A stretch of DNA of 64,000 bases. It comes from Hexactinellida sp. DTS-2022. Its lineage: Eukaryota > Porifera > Hexactinellida. Location of the stretch: NCBI GenBank assembly GCA_028753945.1, contig JAPNXP010000008.1:3596001-3660000 (forward strand), written 5' to 3'. Shown one piece after another: positions 11,398 through 22,813 of the stretch. A program made the position numbers and the translations under genes. Position 1 is the stretch's first letter. Each line of letters opens with the position of its first letter. The notes beneath the pieces were generated by a model, which searched no databases, was not told where the DNA came from, and saw nothing but the letters and a program-made list of their open reading frames with translations.

Positions 11398-14300
11398 CTA
11401 CTTGTCGAGGAGAGACAGCTTGAGAACTCTCTCGATCTCGTCCTCCTCTGGGGGGCGAGGGGGCGGAGGGTGCGTGCTGTTCGTAGAGCTGTTGTCTCTT
11501 GAGATCTGAATGGCTAGCTGAATCTGCTCCTCTTCCGATAGTCCTGCCATCTTGTAATCATTGGGTGCTGAAATAATGGGAGTGGCAGATGAAAAGGTAG
11601 GGACTGTGGATGGGGCTAGTGTAGGATTATAAGGGCCTATAAATAGAGAAGTTATTATAAATTAGTTATAATATAACTCCAGTGTACATCGTACCTTGAT
11701 GAGGAAGTGAACTGTTGTAAGACAAACTATCCTTTAGAGCCTGCTGTAACTGATCATTATTGAGATCCATATAGCCATACTGTTCATATTCGTTCCTGCC
11801 TAAATACAACATAAATAAACTTACCTCTTTTTAATTGGATACACTCTTCATAGTAAGTTATAAATAATATTTATACAGGGAGCTATTTTTATAGGAAACT
11901 TGCTATTTTATTAAATATTAATACGTCATACGCTGATAAGGAATATAATTTGGCTATGTTGTCTAGTGCGCTAAAATGCAAAGAGATACGTACGTACAGT
12001 GAACTCCCGTTATAACGAAGTCGGATATAACGAAATACCCGCTTAAAACGAAATCGAGATTTCCCCCAGAGCACTAAATGACTTAATTATTATCCGCTTA
12101 TAACGAATATCCAGATATAACGATGGAATTTACAGGTCCAAAGCACTTAGTTAGAACGAGAGTTAACTGTATATACAATACATCGTTTTAGACGTGCTAA
12201 TTCCATGCGTTAACGTTTGATGCGGTTCGTTTCTAACAGCAGATAATACCACGGCCCCACGTATCAGTATAAGATTACCAGAGCTCTTGGACTCTGCCAT
12301 GCTCTGTCGAATGGCCATCTGCAGCATAGCGTCGTCATCGTCCTGGTACCCGCCCCCCAGGGTGCTGGTGAGCATCTCCTGTCGGCTCCCGCGGTAGCCA
12401 GGGGGGATCTGGAAGCAGAGCGGGTCCACCACGCACCGACTCCTCCTACAATCACACAGATAGTAACTCTATATATAGAGTTACTAGCTAGTACTAGCTA
12501 TTACCCTGTGTGTTGGAGTGTATTATAGCTAGCTAGTATATTAACTTATTCTTGTTCAAAAGTTAACGGGCTTTCAATGGATATATTCCTTGACTTACGC
12601 GAGTGAGATATAAGAAGCTCCTTGAATGTCCAACAGAGGAACATCCTGGTTCAGCTGTCCCCTGTCCCCCCTCCTCTGTCTCAGCTCCCCCTCTCCCTCC
12701 CCTCTGTCCCCCTGGGCGCCCTCGCTGGGAGCGCAGGGCTCTACCGTTATGTACGGGACGGGCACAGAGCTGTCGCAGCCGTTAAAGTTCTGAAACGTGA
12801 CTCGCGCCACCATGACGTGATATAGAGGCAGCTCCAGCTTAATCGGGAAGCCGGCGGGAATCTTCATGGCTAGGAACTCCTTCAGCTTTGAGAAGTGCGG
12901 GAGACTCATGCTGATCAGCTCCACCACTGGCAGCACGTGCTCATCAATGGAAAGAGGAAACTCGTCGGCTAGCCATACGGTGCCTTTGAACTTCTGTATC
13001 TTCTCATTAATCTCAGGAATGTTTCCTATCACGATGTCCTTGGGCTTCCCGTTCTTGTCCAGCTCCGGGTAGAAGTACTCCCGGAGACTCGGCTTTACGG
13101 AGGAGGGGATCGGCGCGTACTCCCCCTCCTCTGTAGCGGGCTCTGCGGACCCGTCCGTCTCTAGGGCGTGGCCGGACAGGTCGGCCTGCTGCCCCATGAA
13201 CCCGAGCAGGTTCTGCAGCGGATTGAAGGACTGCTTGAGTTGTCGCTTTACGCGGTCGGACAGGTGCTCCGTCCTCTGCCGCGTGATCAGCTGGGCGCCG
13301 GACACGCTGTACACACTCGCCTCCAGGCCGTTAACCACCTCCGTCTTGTCGCTGCGGAATATTATGCCTACAACAGGGCGCCTGCTCATGCATTCCGTTT
13401 ATAGAAATTTATTAATGTTCTTAAAAATTAACTATTGGTGTTCGCGTATAGCAGGTCACATTTTTCACGAAATTTGCTGCTAATAGGCTTGTTATTAGAG
13501 GAACATATTTAACATTAAATACTCGCTTGGGGACCGAAAAGAACTTACTAATAGAGCAATATTATTGCTATTAGGCGGACACCACTGTATAAATAAATAA
13601 GTAATTAAATTATAATTGCTTAGAAACGGTTCTCTGTACATTAACACAGACTGTATTAACACAGGTTACGGGATAAATATATGTACCTTGTCTGTTCCTA
13701 ATGAAGTCTATGTCGTCTGTCTTGAGCAGAGTGGAGGAGAGAGGAATGGTGAGTCGACGCGACACCTCCGCGTGGTTGGCCGGGAAGGGCGGCGAGGAGC
13801 TGGCGTGTCCGTTGAGCTGATTCGGGAGATTAACTTCATCTGCGAAAGCAGTCTGGGACTCGTGGTCTATTTGTATGGACTGCACACGCGTGTCGTCCAG
13901 GTTAAATATCAAGGAGATGTGTCCCCTCTCCCAGCTCATGTTGTCGAAGCCTAGACACTCATAATAGCAACACAATACGAACTTAGTCGACTATGTAATA
14001 TAGTATCTGATAAGTTATTAATTACAATAGAAATATGGATAAGTATCAGTTAAGGAGTACAAAGTTTAATTTCCTAGTCTTCTACAGATGTATGCAAATG
14101 ACTCTTGTTATACGAATTCCGGATAATAATACGAACAAATTTCGACAGTCCTTTGGTGATAGCATTAACGAGAGCTACTGACCATTAGATAGCCTATAAT
14201 TCTATGTATTTACCGGTGAGTGTTGAGTCTACTCGAATGCTCTTCCCGGCTTTCCAAACTTTATAAGTGTCGCTGGGACAGACCCTGGACACGAAGGGAA

Positions 14301-15035
14301 CCCAGCTGGTGAACTCCCACTTCATCTCCACGTAGAAGTCAGCTGTTTTGCTGAGAGTAGTCAGCAGCCGAGGCAGCAGCTCCTTCTGCTCCACGGACAC
14401 CTGGTGGTCTCTGTACGAGAGCACCTCTGACACCTGTACAGAGCAATTGCTTAGTTATACACCTTATATACTACCAGGTTAATACATACAGTCAGGCTCT
14501 TTCATTATACGGTGATCAAAAAATTGTTCATAATAGGCCAACTCAATTTTAAGCAAGCCCTATGGCTGTAAAATTGGGACCATAAGGCTTCTTAATTAAT
14601 AAAAAGTTGTTCATAATGCAGACCTGATGCCATGCCTGATGGTACTATGTATTTGGAATAAATTTAATTATCAGTGGAATTTCGGTTTCAACTAAATACC
14701 CCCACTCTATAGCACAATATAACTACAGCTCATAAGTAGTAAACACTCACCAGGTCTGCGTTCCCCCTGGCGGTGGCTTCGTGCAGAGCTGACCATCCAT
14801 TCTTGTTAGTAACGTTAGCCCTAGCGCCGTGAGACAGCAGCAGTCTCACCAGCGCCACTTCTCCCAGCATGACAGCCAGCATGAGAGGGGTGTTCCCCCT
14901 CGGGTCCAGAGTCTCAATGCCCTCAGCCGACAAGTCAGGGCTCTGAACCAGTCGCTCCAGACCCGCCCTGTCCCCCACCCACACGTGGTAGTGCAGGGGC
15001 CAACGGGTTTTGACCTCAAAGTCACAAGAAGCCAT
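11398..15035 (-). CDS. ANKRD13: ANKRD13-family ubiquitin-binding adaptor
   Basis: Seven exons with matching phases: 15035-14751, 14433-14214, 13950-13687, 13367-12599, 12445-12279, 11799-11695, 11636-11398. The N-terminus has ankyrin repeats (LDPRGNTPLMLAVMLGEVAL, then NKNGWSALHEATARGNADL). The middle is the ANKRD13 core (EMKWEFTSWVPFVSRVCPSD; GFDNMSWERGHIS; the TRQRTEHLS segment). The C-terminus carries three ubiquitin-interacting motifs: DDDDAMLQMAIRQSMAES, NDQLQQALKDSLS and EEEQIQLAIQISRD, plus a final UIM-like EEDEIERVLKLSLLDK. Vertebrate members bind K63-linked ubiquitin on membrane receptors such as EGFR and control their endocytosis. It ends 205 bp downstream of the BBS5 stop, in the same orientation. 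Confidence 0.93.
11997..12169. mobile_element. TA-flanked MITE in ANKRD13 intron 5
   Basis: It starts CAGTGAACTCCCGTTATAACG and ends ACGAGAGTTAACTG between TA dinucleotides. Internal repeats of TATAACGAA occur in both orientations. The ends fit the pogo/Tigger-like group seen across the window. It is related to the element near 61.96 kb, which shares the TATAACGAAGT motif. Confidence 0.75.
13434..13587. mobile_element. Short TIR element (GGTGTTCGCG family) in ANKRD13 intron 3
   Basis: The left end TTGGTGTTCGCGTATAGCA pairs with the right end TGCTATTAGGCGGACACCACTG, which is followed by TA. Longer copies with the same ends sit at 48.6-48.9 kb and 56.9-57.4 kb. The ends are typical of a TA-targeting DNA transposon. 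No coding capacity. Confidence 0.65.
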
Positions 15036-15240
15036 GTGCTATAAAACTAACAATTATAAATGGGTATACAAATAAGATATTAGTGGGAAAAATTAACTCG
15101 TTCGTTATTCATTATTAAATCGAGCTAATTACATATTAAAATATTAATATGATCATAACAGAAAGACTAAGGATAATAACACAAGTGATATAATTGCACA
15201 AATGCTTTAACACAGTCCCATAATCCCGTATCAGATAGCA

Positions 15241-18200
15241 CTAACTGCTAGCCGGTATTATCTCCCATAGACTGCTAATGCTGACTCCGGTCGGCAGTCT
15301 CTCCACCGCCAGTCCCAGCTCCTCGGAGAACTCCGGCTCTCTGCGTCCCGAGTCGCTCAGGTATCCCAGATAGGAACAGGCGGGCGTGGCGCTCTGGACA
15401 ATCTCAGATTCCTCCATCAGCTGGTCGGGTGACGTCACGAAGCTCTCTGGTACATCCACACCTTGTGTGGGTGGAGACTCTACCTGAAACATAATATTAA
15501 TTAATAATTAAATAGCTCAGCTGTAGTGAACCTGCTAGTCCATGGTTTATGCCAGATGATACCTGGTGAAATGAATAACATGGGACATTATTTTTGAAAC
15601 GAGTATAATGATTTGATACGAAAGAACTCGGGAGTACAACATAATTACTCCGGTGGACGTACATTAACATATGGTCCATTATGAGTGTGTTTATTTAATA
15701 GTTAGCTCAAAATAAACAGGTAAACAGTAAGACTAACAACATGGCGACTACAATCAACCCCAACCAACTTGTTCGTCAGCTCCAAATCAGTCGGAAGCGC
15801 AAAGCCCCAGACACGCTGCCCTCTCAGCCTACCAAACGCACCCCCGATAAGAGCGTCGCTACCTTCCAGAAGCCAGGCACTAAGGTCCCTTCTCACTTCT
15901 CATTCGCTCCCATCCACAGCGAGTTCCCAGTGCAGCCCCTCGCGCCTCTGGACTGGGCCGTGCGGGAGCACGTGCGCGTGACCACTCGCGATCCCACCAG
16001 CTGGGCAACGACCATGTCCTCGACTCAGGTTTCTGCCGGGACCCGCTCCTTCGTGTCGGGGGCCACTGCCGCCCCCCAGCACACCAAGTCCCAGTTCAGA
16101 GACTGTCTGCTCACCTGGACGCACCCCGCCCTCCCCGGGCTGGCCAGCTCGCAGAGACCGCAGCTGCCAGAGGCTCTGCTGGAGGAACTGAAGCAGGACT
16201 GGCAGACGGCGCTCAGCTCTGCCTACCAACACCTGTCCGCCGCGGAATGCAGCTACTTCTATCTCCTGGACAGCTCCCTGGCCGTGCTATTCACTGCTGG
16301 CTGCGCTCTGATAACGGGCGTCAGCGACAAGCTGGGGTCCGCCCTGCGGCGAGAAGGCATTCACATCAAGGAGGGAGCGACAGCTGATGACAACTCTGCG
16401 GCGTTCGAAGAAGCAGGGGACTGGCTGAAAGGGTTCGGGATAAGTTCTAAGGATATCTCTCTGACGCCAAACCGAGGCAAGCAGGCGTCTGCCGCAGTGC
16501 TAACCACGACAGACCTGCAAGGGCTGATTAACTTCATCCTCAACCACGAGCCCATCTGTTCGAGCGGGATACCCACCCTGCTGAGTCCCTTTCCCTTCGA
16601 GGGAGCCGCGCTGCGGGCCGCGCGGTACAAGAGCGGCAGCTGCGAGGAGGACGGGGAGAAGATACGCTTTGTGGACATCTCCGGGGTGATGCTGCCCTCC
16701 AACATGCGGCGTCTGCACGCGCTGCTGCGACAGGAGCACAGCGAGTACGCTCTTAAGACGAGGAGTCAGTCCGTGTCGGACAAGCTAGCTGGGGCCATGC
16801 AGACAAGCTCTGTGGACCTGATTGGGGGAGCAGCTGGCGACTGCTGTATACACACACGCACTGTCAAGTCTGTTGTTTATAGAAACTCTTTGTATCATAT
16901 GTAACTACTTTACCAGCTAACACACATGGACATTTGTATAACCAAGACACACAGAACAATATACGGTATTGATATTGTTCGCAGCAATAATGGAAGATCT
17001 AAATATTAATCGTGAAATACACAAATACAATAGGGAATAACTGTATGATGGAAAATAGCATATTTGTACCGAATCCTCCTATATTGATAAACAAATAGTA
17101 GAACACCTTATACAATTAAATAGGAGGCCAGGTTAGAACTGGCATCCGTTATAGCAGAGGAGACCTCCCTGAGAACAGAGAACAATAATCCCAGCAATGA
17201 GAAGTACATCAGCCCCAACCTAGTGCAAACGCGAATGCGAACAAAGCAACATTGAGTATCGGCCAGTAAGAGACAGTCCGCTAGTTTGACTCTCCAGTGT
17301 AAGATAATATATAGCCATAGACAGATGGGAAATGGCCTTCAGACTCGATGCTACTATAATCTGCCATCTAAGTCGGCTATAGTTGAGAATGCTAATACTC
17401 ACCATCGCACCAGCAATAAGGAATATAGGATAGAAGAGAGCAGCTACCTTAGGGTCCACTGCTTGCTGACTCTCTAATATTTTAGAGAATGATGTCATAA
17501 CCTGGTGTCCCGCGAACTCTCTACAGACCCCTAATACTACCATGAGTAGCAGGGGCTTTAAACCTTCCATTCGGCAATCTCTCCAACTTATATTCTTAGA
17601 ACGAATCCAAACGCCCCACTGAGAATACGCCGCAGGCTATCGAGAGCAATCTATGGAATATAAGTGACAACAAACACAATAGTTATGCCCATGTAATATC
17701 CCACCAGGGCCACGCCCGCGACGAGAAATGAAGCAGATTCTGCCCTTACAAATAGCATCCAGCCAGCAGCCTACCAAACAGTGTGTTAATACTGTGTTAT
17801 CATAATAGCAATTATGCTGATATTGAATTGGACCAGGAGTGGAGCTATTAGCCCGAGATGCAAAAATGGGAAGAGTATAAGTACTGAGAATATTCTTTTC
17901 CAGCAATTCTCTCTGAGTGGGAGGTAAACCCTAAATGGGCGGTAATAGTAAATGCTCCAATCTAGCTGGTGTTCGCAGCGAAATAAGTAGAGAACTCTCT
18001 AACTCTCATTCTTGAAAAGCAATACGTAGAGTACCGAGCATATTGTTAATATATATCCTTATTATGGTATCGTTCAGAGGCGGCGCGAGGGTGGGACCAG
18101 GTGGGGCTTGTGCCCCACCTGAATTTAAGTGTGCCCCACCTCATTAATGTAAGTGCCCCACCTGTGACGTAATTGTGCCCCACCAGTGGCGGCTGGCTAG

Positions 18201-21200
18201 CGCCGCCACTGGTATCGTTTAAGCGTCATAATCACTCACGTAACAAGTAAATTATATTGAGATCGATAGGTCATAGTCATAGGTAGATAGCATCAGCTCC
18301 AAGAAATCCATTTCTACAAACTGAACAATAGACATTTGACAACAAATAGTCTATTAAAGTTATATTAAATCATAAGTTTTGAAAATAATAATTAGTAATT
18401 ACAACAAATAGCGTAGCGATTTTCAACCTTTTTCAACCGTGGCCCCCATAGCAAATATTAGACATTCTGTGGAGTGTGGACCCCTCCCATTGACCGTAAT
18501 ACAAATTTTGAGATATCGTGGGCCCCCTACTGCCGTCCATGGACCCAGATGTAATAATAGCGTTTCAATAATAATCCCAAAGCATCAACATAAGTTGTGA
18601 CAAAACACAAAGTAAATGTACTCTTTATTTCTCAGATTAGAATAAACTCATAAAAAATTTATTTACTTTCCATATACGTATTTCCAGTCTCAATTTGATG
18701 GTTTGCCATGAGAAAATCAAACTCGGACACTATCACATCTCCACCACGGTAACAGCGAACAATTTGATTCTGCGGGTTTACTTGCATACCCCTCAACACC
18801 TGCCTAGAATCAGAAATTAGATAATTCTCATTGGGACCTTCTAAAGAACAAACAACCAGTTTATTTTCATACGAATTGTGTACTAATATGTTTCCCAAAT
18901 CATTCATACAAAAGAGTATTGGTGGATGAATAAAATCCACATTAACTCTAACTGTTTTAACAAGCTGTTCATCTAGTAATGAAAAAATCATAATTGGATT
19001 GCACTTGAGCTCACCAACACTTCCAAAATATTCCTCACATTCAATAGCTATTAAATCTCTCATTATCTTTAAACTTATTATATTTCCAAAGGAATTCTTG
19101 TACCCTGAAAAGTACTGTTTCTGTTCGAGACAAGGCGAGTATTTCTCTAGCAGCCAGGAATCTGGAGAAGTTGCGTACACATTATCATTTCTGTCACAAT
19201 CATAAAACTGAAAATCCAATTTAACCAGCTTCTTTCCATAGTCAGTAAAATGGTAGATTGTGCCACCATGTTGCTGTAGAATTAACAGCGAGTCACTGAA
19301 GGAGATTGAAGCGGAATAAACTGTGAAAGTATCCCGACAGTTACGATTTGTTAGTTTCAGTTTTGTCACAAAATACCCTTCCAGTGTGTGTATCATGACA
19401 CATTCGAAGAGACATAGGATTGCTATCAGCCCGCTAGTCGGGTGTAGCGAGATAGCAATTGGAAATTTAGTCGAACGAAAGTGCCAGGAACAGGGTGTGA
19501 CTAGTGGAGAGTTCCCAATAAGTTCAATTCCAGAATTGGATGATTTCGTTAGTCCATTCAATCCCTTTAACATTTGGTGTTGAAAATGGGTAATGGTATT
19601 GTACTAGCAAGTAAGGTTACACTAATGGAGATGCAAAATTGTATTATACGATTGATGTTACTTCTGGAAATAGAAACAAACAAGTATTCCAGTTTGTTAT
19701 AATACTTGAAGTTTCCAAGCTAACGAATAGTATGTACGCTAGGAATTTTAACCACTCAAGTTAATCTGACATATACTGCAGGCATGGGGCCAAGCCCCAA
19801 AGGGCTTAAGCCCTTTGGACTTAAGCCCATTTTTGAGAGGGCTTAAATCCGGACTTAAGTCTTCCTTTAATAAAAGGGCTTAAGTCCGGACTTGGACTTA
19901 AGCCCTTTATAGATGAGCTTCAAGCCCTTTCAAGCCCTTTTTCAAGGCACTTATTCAATAAAATACGGTATGGATTTCTAAATAATTAGAGTAAAAGACT
20001 TAAGTCCGGACTTAAGCCCTTTATTAGGGGCTTGAGCTTGGACTTAAGCCCTTTTTCAAAAGGGCTTAGAAAAAGGGCTTGGGCTTAAGCCCTTCTGATT
20101 AGGGATGGGCTTGGACTTAAGCCCTTTTGAAAGGGCTTGACCCCATGTCTGACATATAGTATATAATAATCACTCTCTAAGCCTAAGAGAAATATGATAC
20201 ATCGTGGACTAGGTCACATACAATATTTGTAGATTTATTCGCTCATATATTTTGCACCGGGAAATGATAATACTGTAATATCGAGTTAACAAATAGCTGA
20301 GAAATTATATTCTGTAGTGGACCAGTTGAAATTTCATTTCATTACCAGTTAAAATTTCAAGAGTCTATTTCCAATCCAAAAGCAAATGCAATAATTTATG
20401 GTATCCATTTGCCAGACTTGTATTGCGAGGGAGACAAGAGCAGTTATCAAAAGGAGCCTATGGGTTTTAATTAATTAATGTGAATAAATTTAGACACGAG
20501 ACTGAATTCATAGTTATCTCTTGACTGTAAAGGCATTCTGTTAAGTACCAATATATATGACCCAATGTCTTGATCAATATAAATACAATACAAGTATAAT
20601 GACTACAATATACGAATACCGATACTCACCTCCACACCAAGGATTGGGTTGAGAGAGAATATAGTGTGCAGACTCTGTATCTCCCGGAGAGCCTCCTTCA
20701 GCTTGCTGGGCGGATCCAGCCGGAACCCGAGCAGGTACCCGCCGCTGAGAGGGCTGCTCTCCAACAGCAGAGCCTTGCCGAACTTGCTATCGCGAATAGA
20801 GACACGCTTTATCTGAATGAATGGGAGAGATAGGTTGTAGTTATCGTTCATAGCTGCGTGCCAGACAATTCGGACATTCGTTATAAAGAAGCTGCCTAAG
20901 GTTCCTTGCTCGCTGGACAAGTTCCAGACGCCCTCTAGCTTGTTGTAAACCTACGTAGAATAAATAAATCCTATTTAAGAGTGTGCTATTAAGCATACTT
21001 CTTCTTTCGGCAACATGCGGAGCTGTCCGTTGTCTATGATAGATCCCTTCAGCTTAATGTCTCTGTAGAGACGACTCGTCTCGTAGGCCCTGGCCACATT
21101 CTTTACGAGTCCGTGTAACCAGGGCGTGTCTCTGACCAGATTAGTGAATATGAACTCAAACTTTGTTTTGCTGTATCTGGTGAGTATCTTCATGCTCTCA

Positions 21201-21490
21201 GTGCTGCCCTTCAGTCGAGACTCTGTGTTAACCATGGACGTGTTAACGAAGTTGAGATAGCCAATGGACAGATTTATCTTGGAGGTGTTCTCGTGTATCC
21301 AGACCAGACGCAGGTTGGTAACAATCAGTTTCCCTTTGTCGCCGTTATTACCTTTCGTGTCCTCGACGTCTGACACCTGTTCTATCATCACTTCGCCGGG
21401 CCGCAGCTTGAGAGCCGTGACAGGAACGTCAAACTTAACGGAGCGGTCTTCCCATAAGGAATCGGGTATTATCTCTTTACTAGCTGACAT
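15241..21490 (-). CDS. BBS5: BBSome subunit BBS5 with a 5.1 kb gene-bearing intron
   Basis: Three exons in phase 0: 21490-20999, 20950-20630 and 15483-15241, giving 351 residues (vertebrate BBS5 is about 341). Exon 1 has the first PH-like domain with [12 protein letters not shown] and [20 protein letters not shown]. Exon 2 has the second ([28 protein letters not shown]). The far exon supplies the conserved C-terminus, [15 protein letters not shown]...LWEI, so it belongs to this gene despite the distance. BBS5 is a BBSome coat subunit that binds phosphoinositides and helps move membrane proteins in cilia. The first intron is only 48 bp, the second 5,146 bp and filled with other loci. A conserved 3' exon and matching phases make a chance join unlikely. 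Confidence 0.93.
15741..16904 (+). CDS. DONSON: DONSON (Humpty dumpty) replication-fork protein, nested in a BBS5 intron
   Basis: An intronless 387-residue protein. The C-terminal two thirds show the DONSON pattern: [19 protein letters not shown], then a GIHIKEG segment, a [15 protein letters not shown] block, [38 protein letters not shown] and a terminal [13 protein letters not shown]. The start is supported by a basic, Pro-rich N-terminus ([10 protein letters not shown]). Vertebrate DONSON (about 566 residues) works with CMG helicase assembly and protects forks. This copy is shorter, mostly because its disordered N-terminus is reduced. It lies on the strand opposite to BBS5, 257 bp from the last BBS5 exon, so it must have its own promoter inside the intron. 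Confidence 0.88.
   Translation: MATTINPNQLVRQLQISRKRKAPDTLPSQPTKRTPDKSVATFQKPGTKVPSHFSFAPIHSEFPVQPLAPLDWAVREHVRVTTRDPTSWATTMSSTQVSAGTRSFVSGATAAPQHTKSQFRDCLLTWTHPALPGLASSQRPQLPEALLEELKQDWQTALSSAYQHLSAAECSYFYLLDSSLAVLFTAGCALITGVSDKLGSALRREGIHIKEGATADDNSAAFEEAGDWLKGFGISSKDISLTPNRGKQASAAVLTTTDLQGLINFILNHEPICSSGIPTLLSPFPFEGAALRAARYKSGSCEEDGEKIRFVDISGVMLPSNMRRLHALLRQEHSEYALKTRSQSVSDKLAGAMQTSSVDLIGGAAGDCCIHTRTVKSVVYRNSLYHM
17150..17990 (-). pseudogene. Decayed SLC2-like (sugar porter, MFS) transporter fragment
   Basis: Minus-strand pieces resemble the second half of a sugar porter, but in shifting frames. In order they are a hydrophobic stretch near 17900-17800 ([17 protein letters not shown]), another near 17760-17650 ([16 protein letters not shown]), then the ORF 17570-17220 opening [21 protein letters not shown]. 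The last resembles the family's KPLLI...QQFSGIN region and includes an [12 protein letters not shown] helix. A further helix ending FALGWG near 17215 follows in another frame. The expected N-terminal half and the PESPR-type loop are absent. Frame changes without clear splice sites suggest a relic; a gene with very short introns is the alternative. Confidence 0.5.
18075..18211. mobile_element. hAT-like MITE with 8-bp target duplication
   Basis: A 137-bp element starting CAGAGGCGGCGCG and ending CGCCGCCACTG. It is flanked by identical 8-bp direct repeats, GTATCGTT (18067-18074 and 18212-18219). Inside, GTGCCCCACCT-like units repeat about four times. CAG-GGCGG ends and an 8-bp duplication are typical of hAT transposons. 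It lies in the large BBS5 intron. Confidence 0.9.
18415..18555. mobile_element. Degenerate copy of the GTGGACCCC hAT-like MITE
   Basis: The text AACCTTTTTCAACCGTGG, then TATTAGACATTCTGTGGA, matches the intact element at 27373-27506. The right end is truncated or mutated, and I could not assign a clean target duplication. Confidence 0.65.
18659..19573 (-). CDS. Intronless beta-propeller-like protein of unknown role, nested in BBS5
   Basis: A 304-residue ORF with no signal peptide or membrane segment. It shows regularly spaced hydrophobic beta-rich stretches ([56 protein letters not shown]) with roughly 45-residue periodicity, as in an NHL or WD-like propeller without its RING/B-box part. Sequence composition is less GC-rich than the flanking conserved genes, and the codon choice differs, so it may be a fast-evolving lineage-specific gene or a retrocopy. 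It is co-oriented with BBS5 and lies in its last intron. No orthologue recognised. Confidence 0.5.
   Translation of the reverse strand: MLKGLNGLTKSSNSGIELIGNSPLVTPCSWHFRSTKFPIAISLHPTSGLIAILCLFECVMIHTLEGYFVTKLKLTNRNCRDTFTVYSASISFSDSLLILQQHGGTIYHFTDYGKKLVKLDFQFYDCDRNDNVYATSPDSWLLEKYSPCLEQKQYFSGYKNSFGNIISLKIMRDLIAIECEEYFGSVGELKCNPIMIFSLLDEQLVKTVRVNVDFIHPPILFCMNDLGNILVHNSYENKLVVCSLEGPNENYLISDSRQVLRGMQVNPQNQIVRCYRGGDVIVSEFDFLMANHQIETGNTYMESK
19779..20151. mobile_element. Non-autonomous element made of GGGCTTAAGTCC palindromes
   Basis: It starts CAGGCATGGGGCCAAGCCC and ends GGGCTTGACCCCATGTCTG, which are inverted repeats with a few mismatches. The interior is a string of AAGGGCTTAAGTCC and GGACTTAAGCCCTTT units in both orientations. 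ACATATA occurs on both sides, suggesting a 7-8-bp target duplication. The pattern suits a hAT-like miniature element able to fold into many hairpins. Confidence 0.75.
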
Positions 21491-21952
21491 AAGTTATCAC
21501 TTAGCACTTGTCAGTCGTATTACATGGGTCTACGGATATAAATTTGAGGACAGTCGAAACTGTGTGTAAAAGTAAATTAAATAATTTCAATTGTGAGAAC
21601 AAAAGATTATAATTAGCCACGGTTCAAATAGTATATACAGCTTCAAAAGAGAAATGAGATCTGTAACGTTAAACAATAACATCATAAAAGTTTCAATAAA
21701 CAACCAATGATTTAGAAAAACAAAACAGAGTTAATGTAATAAGTATATTCTTCTTGCGAACATCTCAAGTGAGAGAAACAGTATACTTACATCCAAGTGA
21801 TAATGGTCCCAGTGTGATGTGTTTGCTAAAGAAAGTACACTTGTTAGGAAGCTTTCTAACAATATAATATATTACAAGTACCATATTTATTCGAATAGCT
21901 CGAATACACCCCCCGGTCTATAAAATGACATTTGTATAAAAAGATTTAAGAG

Positions 21953-22097
21953 TTACTTATCCACCGATCATCGGCGTTTGTATTAAAAAACCTCGCTACT
22001 TTCTACCGATTGTTTTTTTATGTTTATAAAAAAAACACCATCGGTAGAAATTAGCCAGGTTATTTAATACAAACGCCGATGATCGGTGGATAAGTAA
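21953..22097. mobile_element. Palindromic miniature element, about 145 bp
   Basis: The left arm TTACTTATCCACCGATCATC returns as its complement at the right end. Further in, ATCGGTAGAAA-type and GCCAGGTTAT-type stretches are also complementary. It can form a long foldback. It sits between BBS5 and FAM135. Confidence 0.75.
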
Positions 22098-22163
22098 ATT
22101 CTAAAATTAATACCCATTAGGTGACAAATGAACTGTAATTACCTTGATTTAGGCAATCTTGGT

Positions 22164-22554
22164 ATACCTTATTATAGGAAATTAACGCGCCATGTAATTA
22201 ACGCGAAGGAAATTAACGCTCCATGAAATTAACGCGAATTGGAGCTGAACATTTTCAAATACATGAAATTAACGCGAATAAATTTTATAAAAAAATTTCA
22301 GGATTTTTAATCTCCTGATTTAATACTATTATTATTGTGCCCAAATAGGCTTCCAATCTACTTGATAGACATGGTATATCCTTTCAAACTAGTTGCACAT
22401 CTGAAAATATGTAGCTCGGAAGTTTGTCCATCCATTGTATAATTTTGCTAATAGCAGGAAATTAAGGTCATGGAAATTAACGCGAAGGAAATTAACGCGA
22501 TTTGGAGAAAAGCGCGTTAATTTCATGGCGCGTTAATTTCCTATAATAAGGTAT
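22164..22554. mobile_element. TIR element with repeated AAATTAACGCG motif, copy 1
   Basis: It begins ATACCTTATTATAGGAAATT and ends with the complement of that string. The interior repeats GGAAATTAACGCG many times near both ends, around a unique central segment (ATAGGCTTCCAATCTACTTG). A second copy in opposite orientation occupies the right edge of the window. The TA-rich termini suggest a TA-targeting element. Confidence 0.85.
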
Positions 22555-22813
22555 TTACTTTCTCTGAGAATCATTAGAATCCACCTAAATATTATATTCT
22601 GGATATTTCGAAAAAAATTGATTTTCGGGAAAATACGGTATATGAGTGAGCTACTATTTGATATTAGAGGAAATACGTTACACCCTCACGTGCTTGTATA
22701 TGTTAATTTCTAATCAGATTTTACTAGTTACATAAGTAGGTTCAGCATGCCATTTACTCGAGATTTTTCGGAGAGGCGATTATTGACCTCAAACAACAGT
22801 AAGTACTTACTAT

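Noticed and set aside
15241-15492. Separate small gene upstream of ANKRD13
   Set aside because: The peptide is the conserved BBS5 C-terminus, preceded by an acceptor in the matching phase, so it is the last BBS5 exon.
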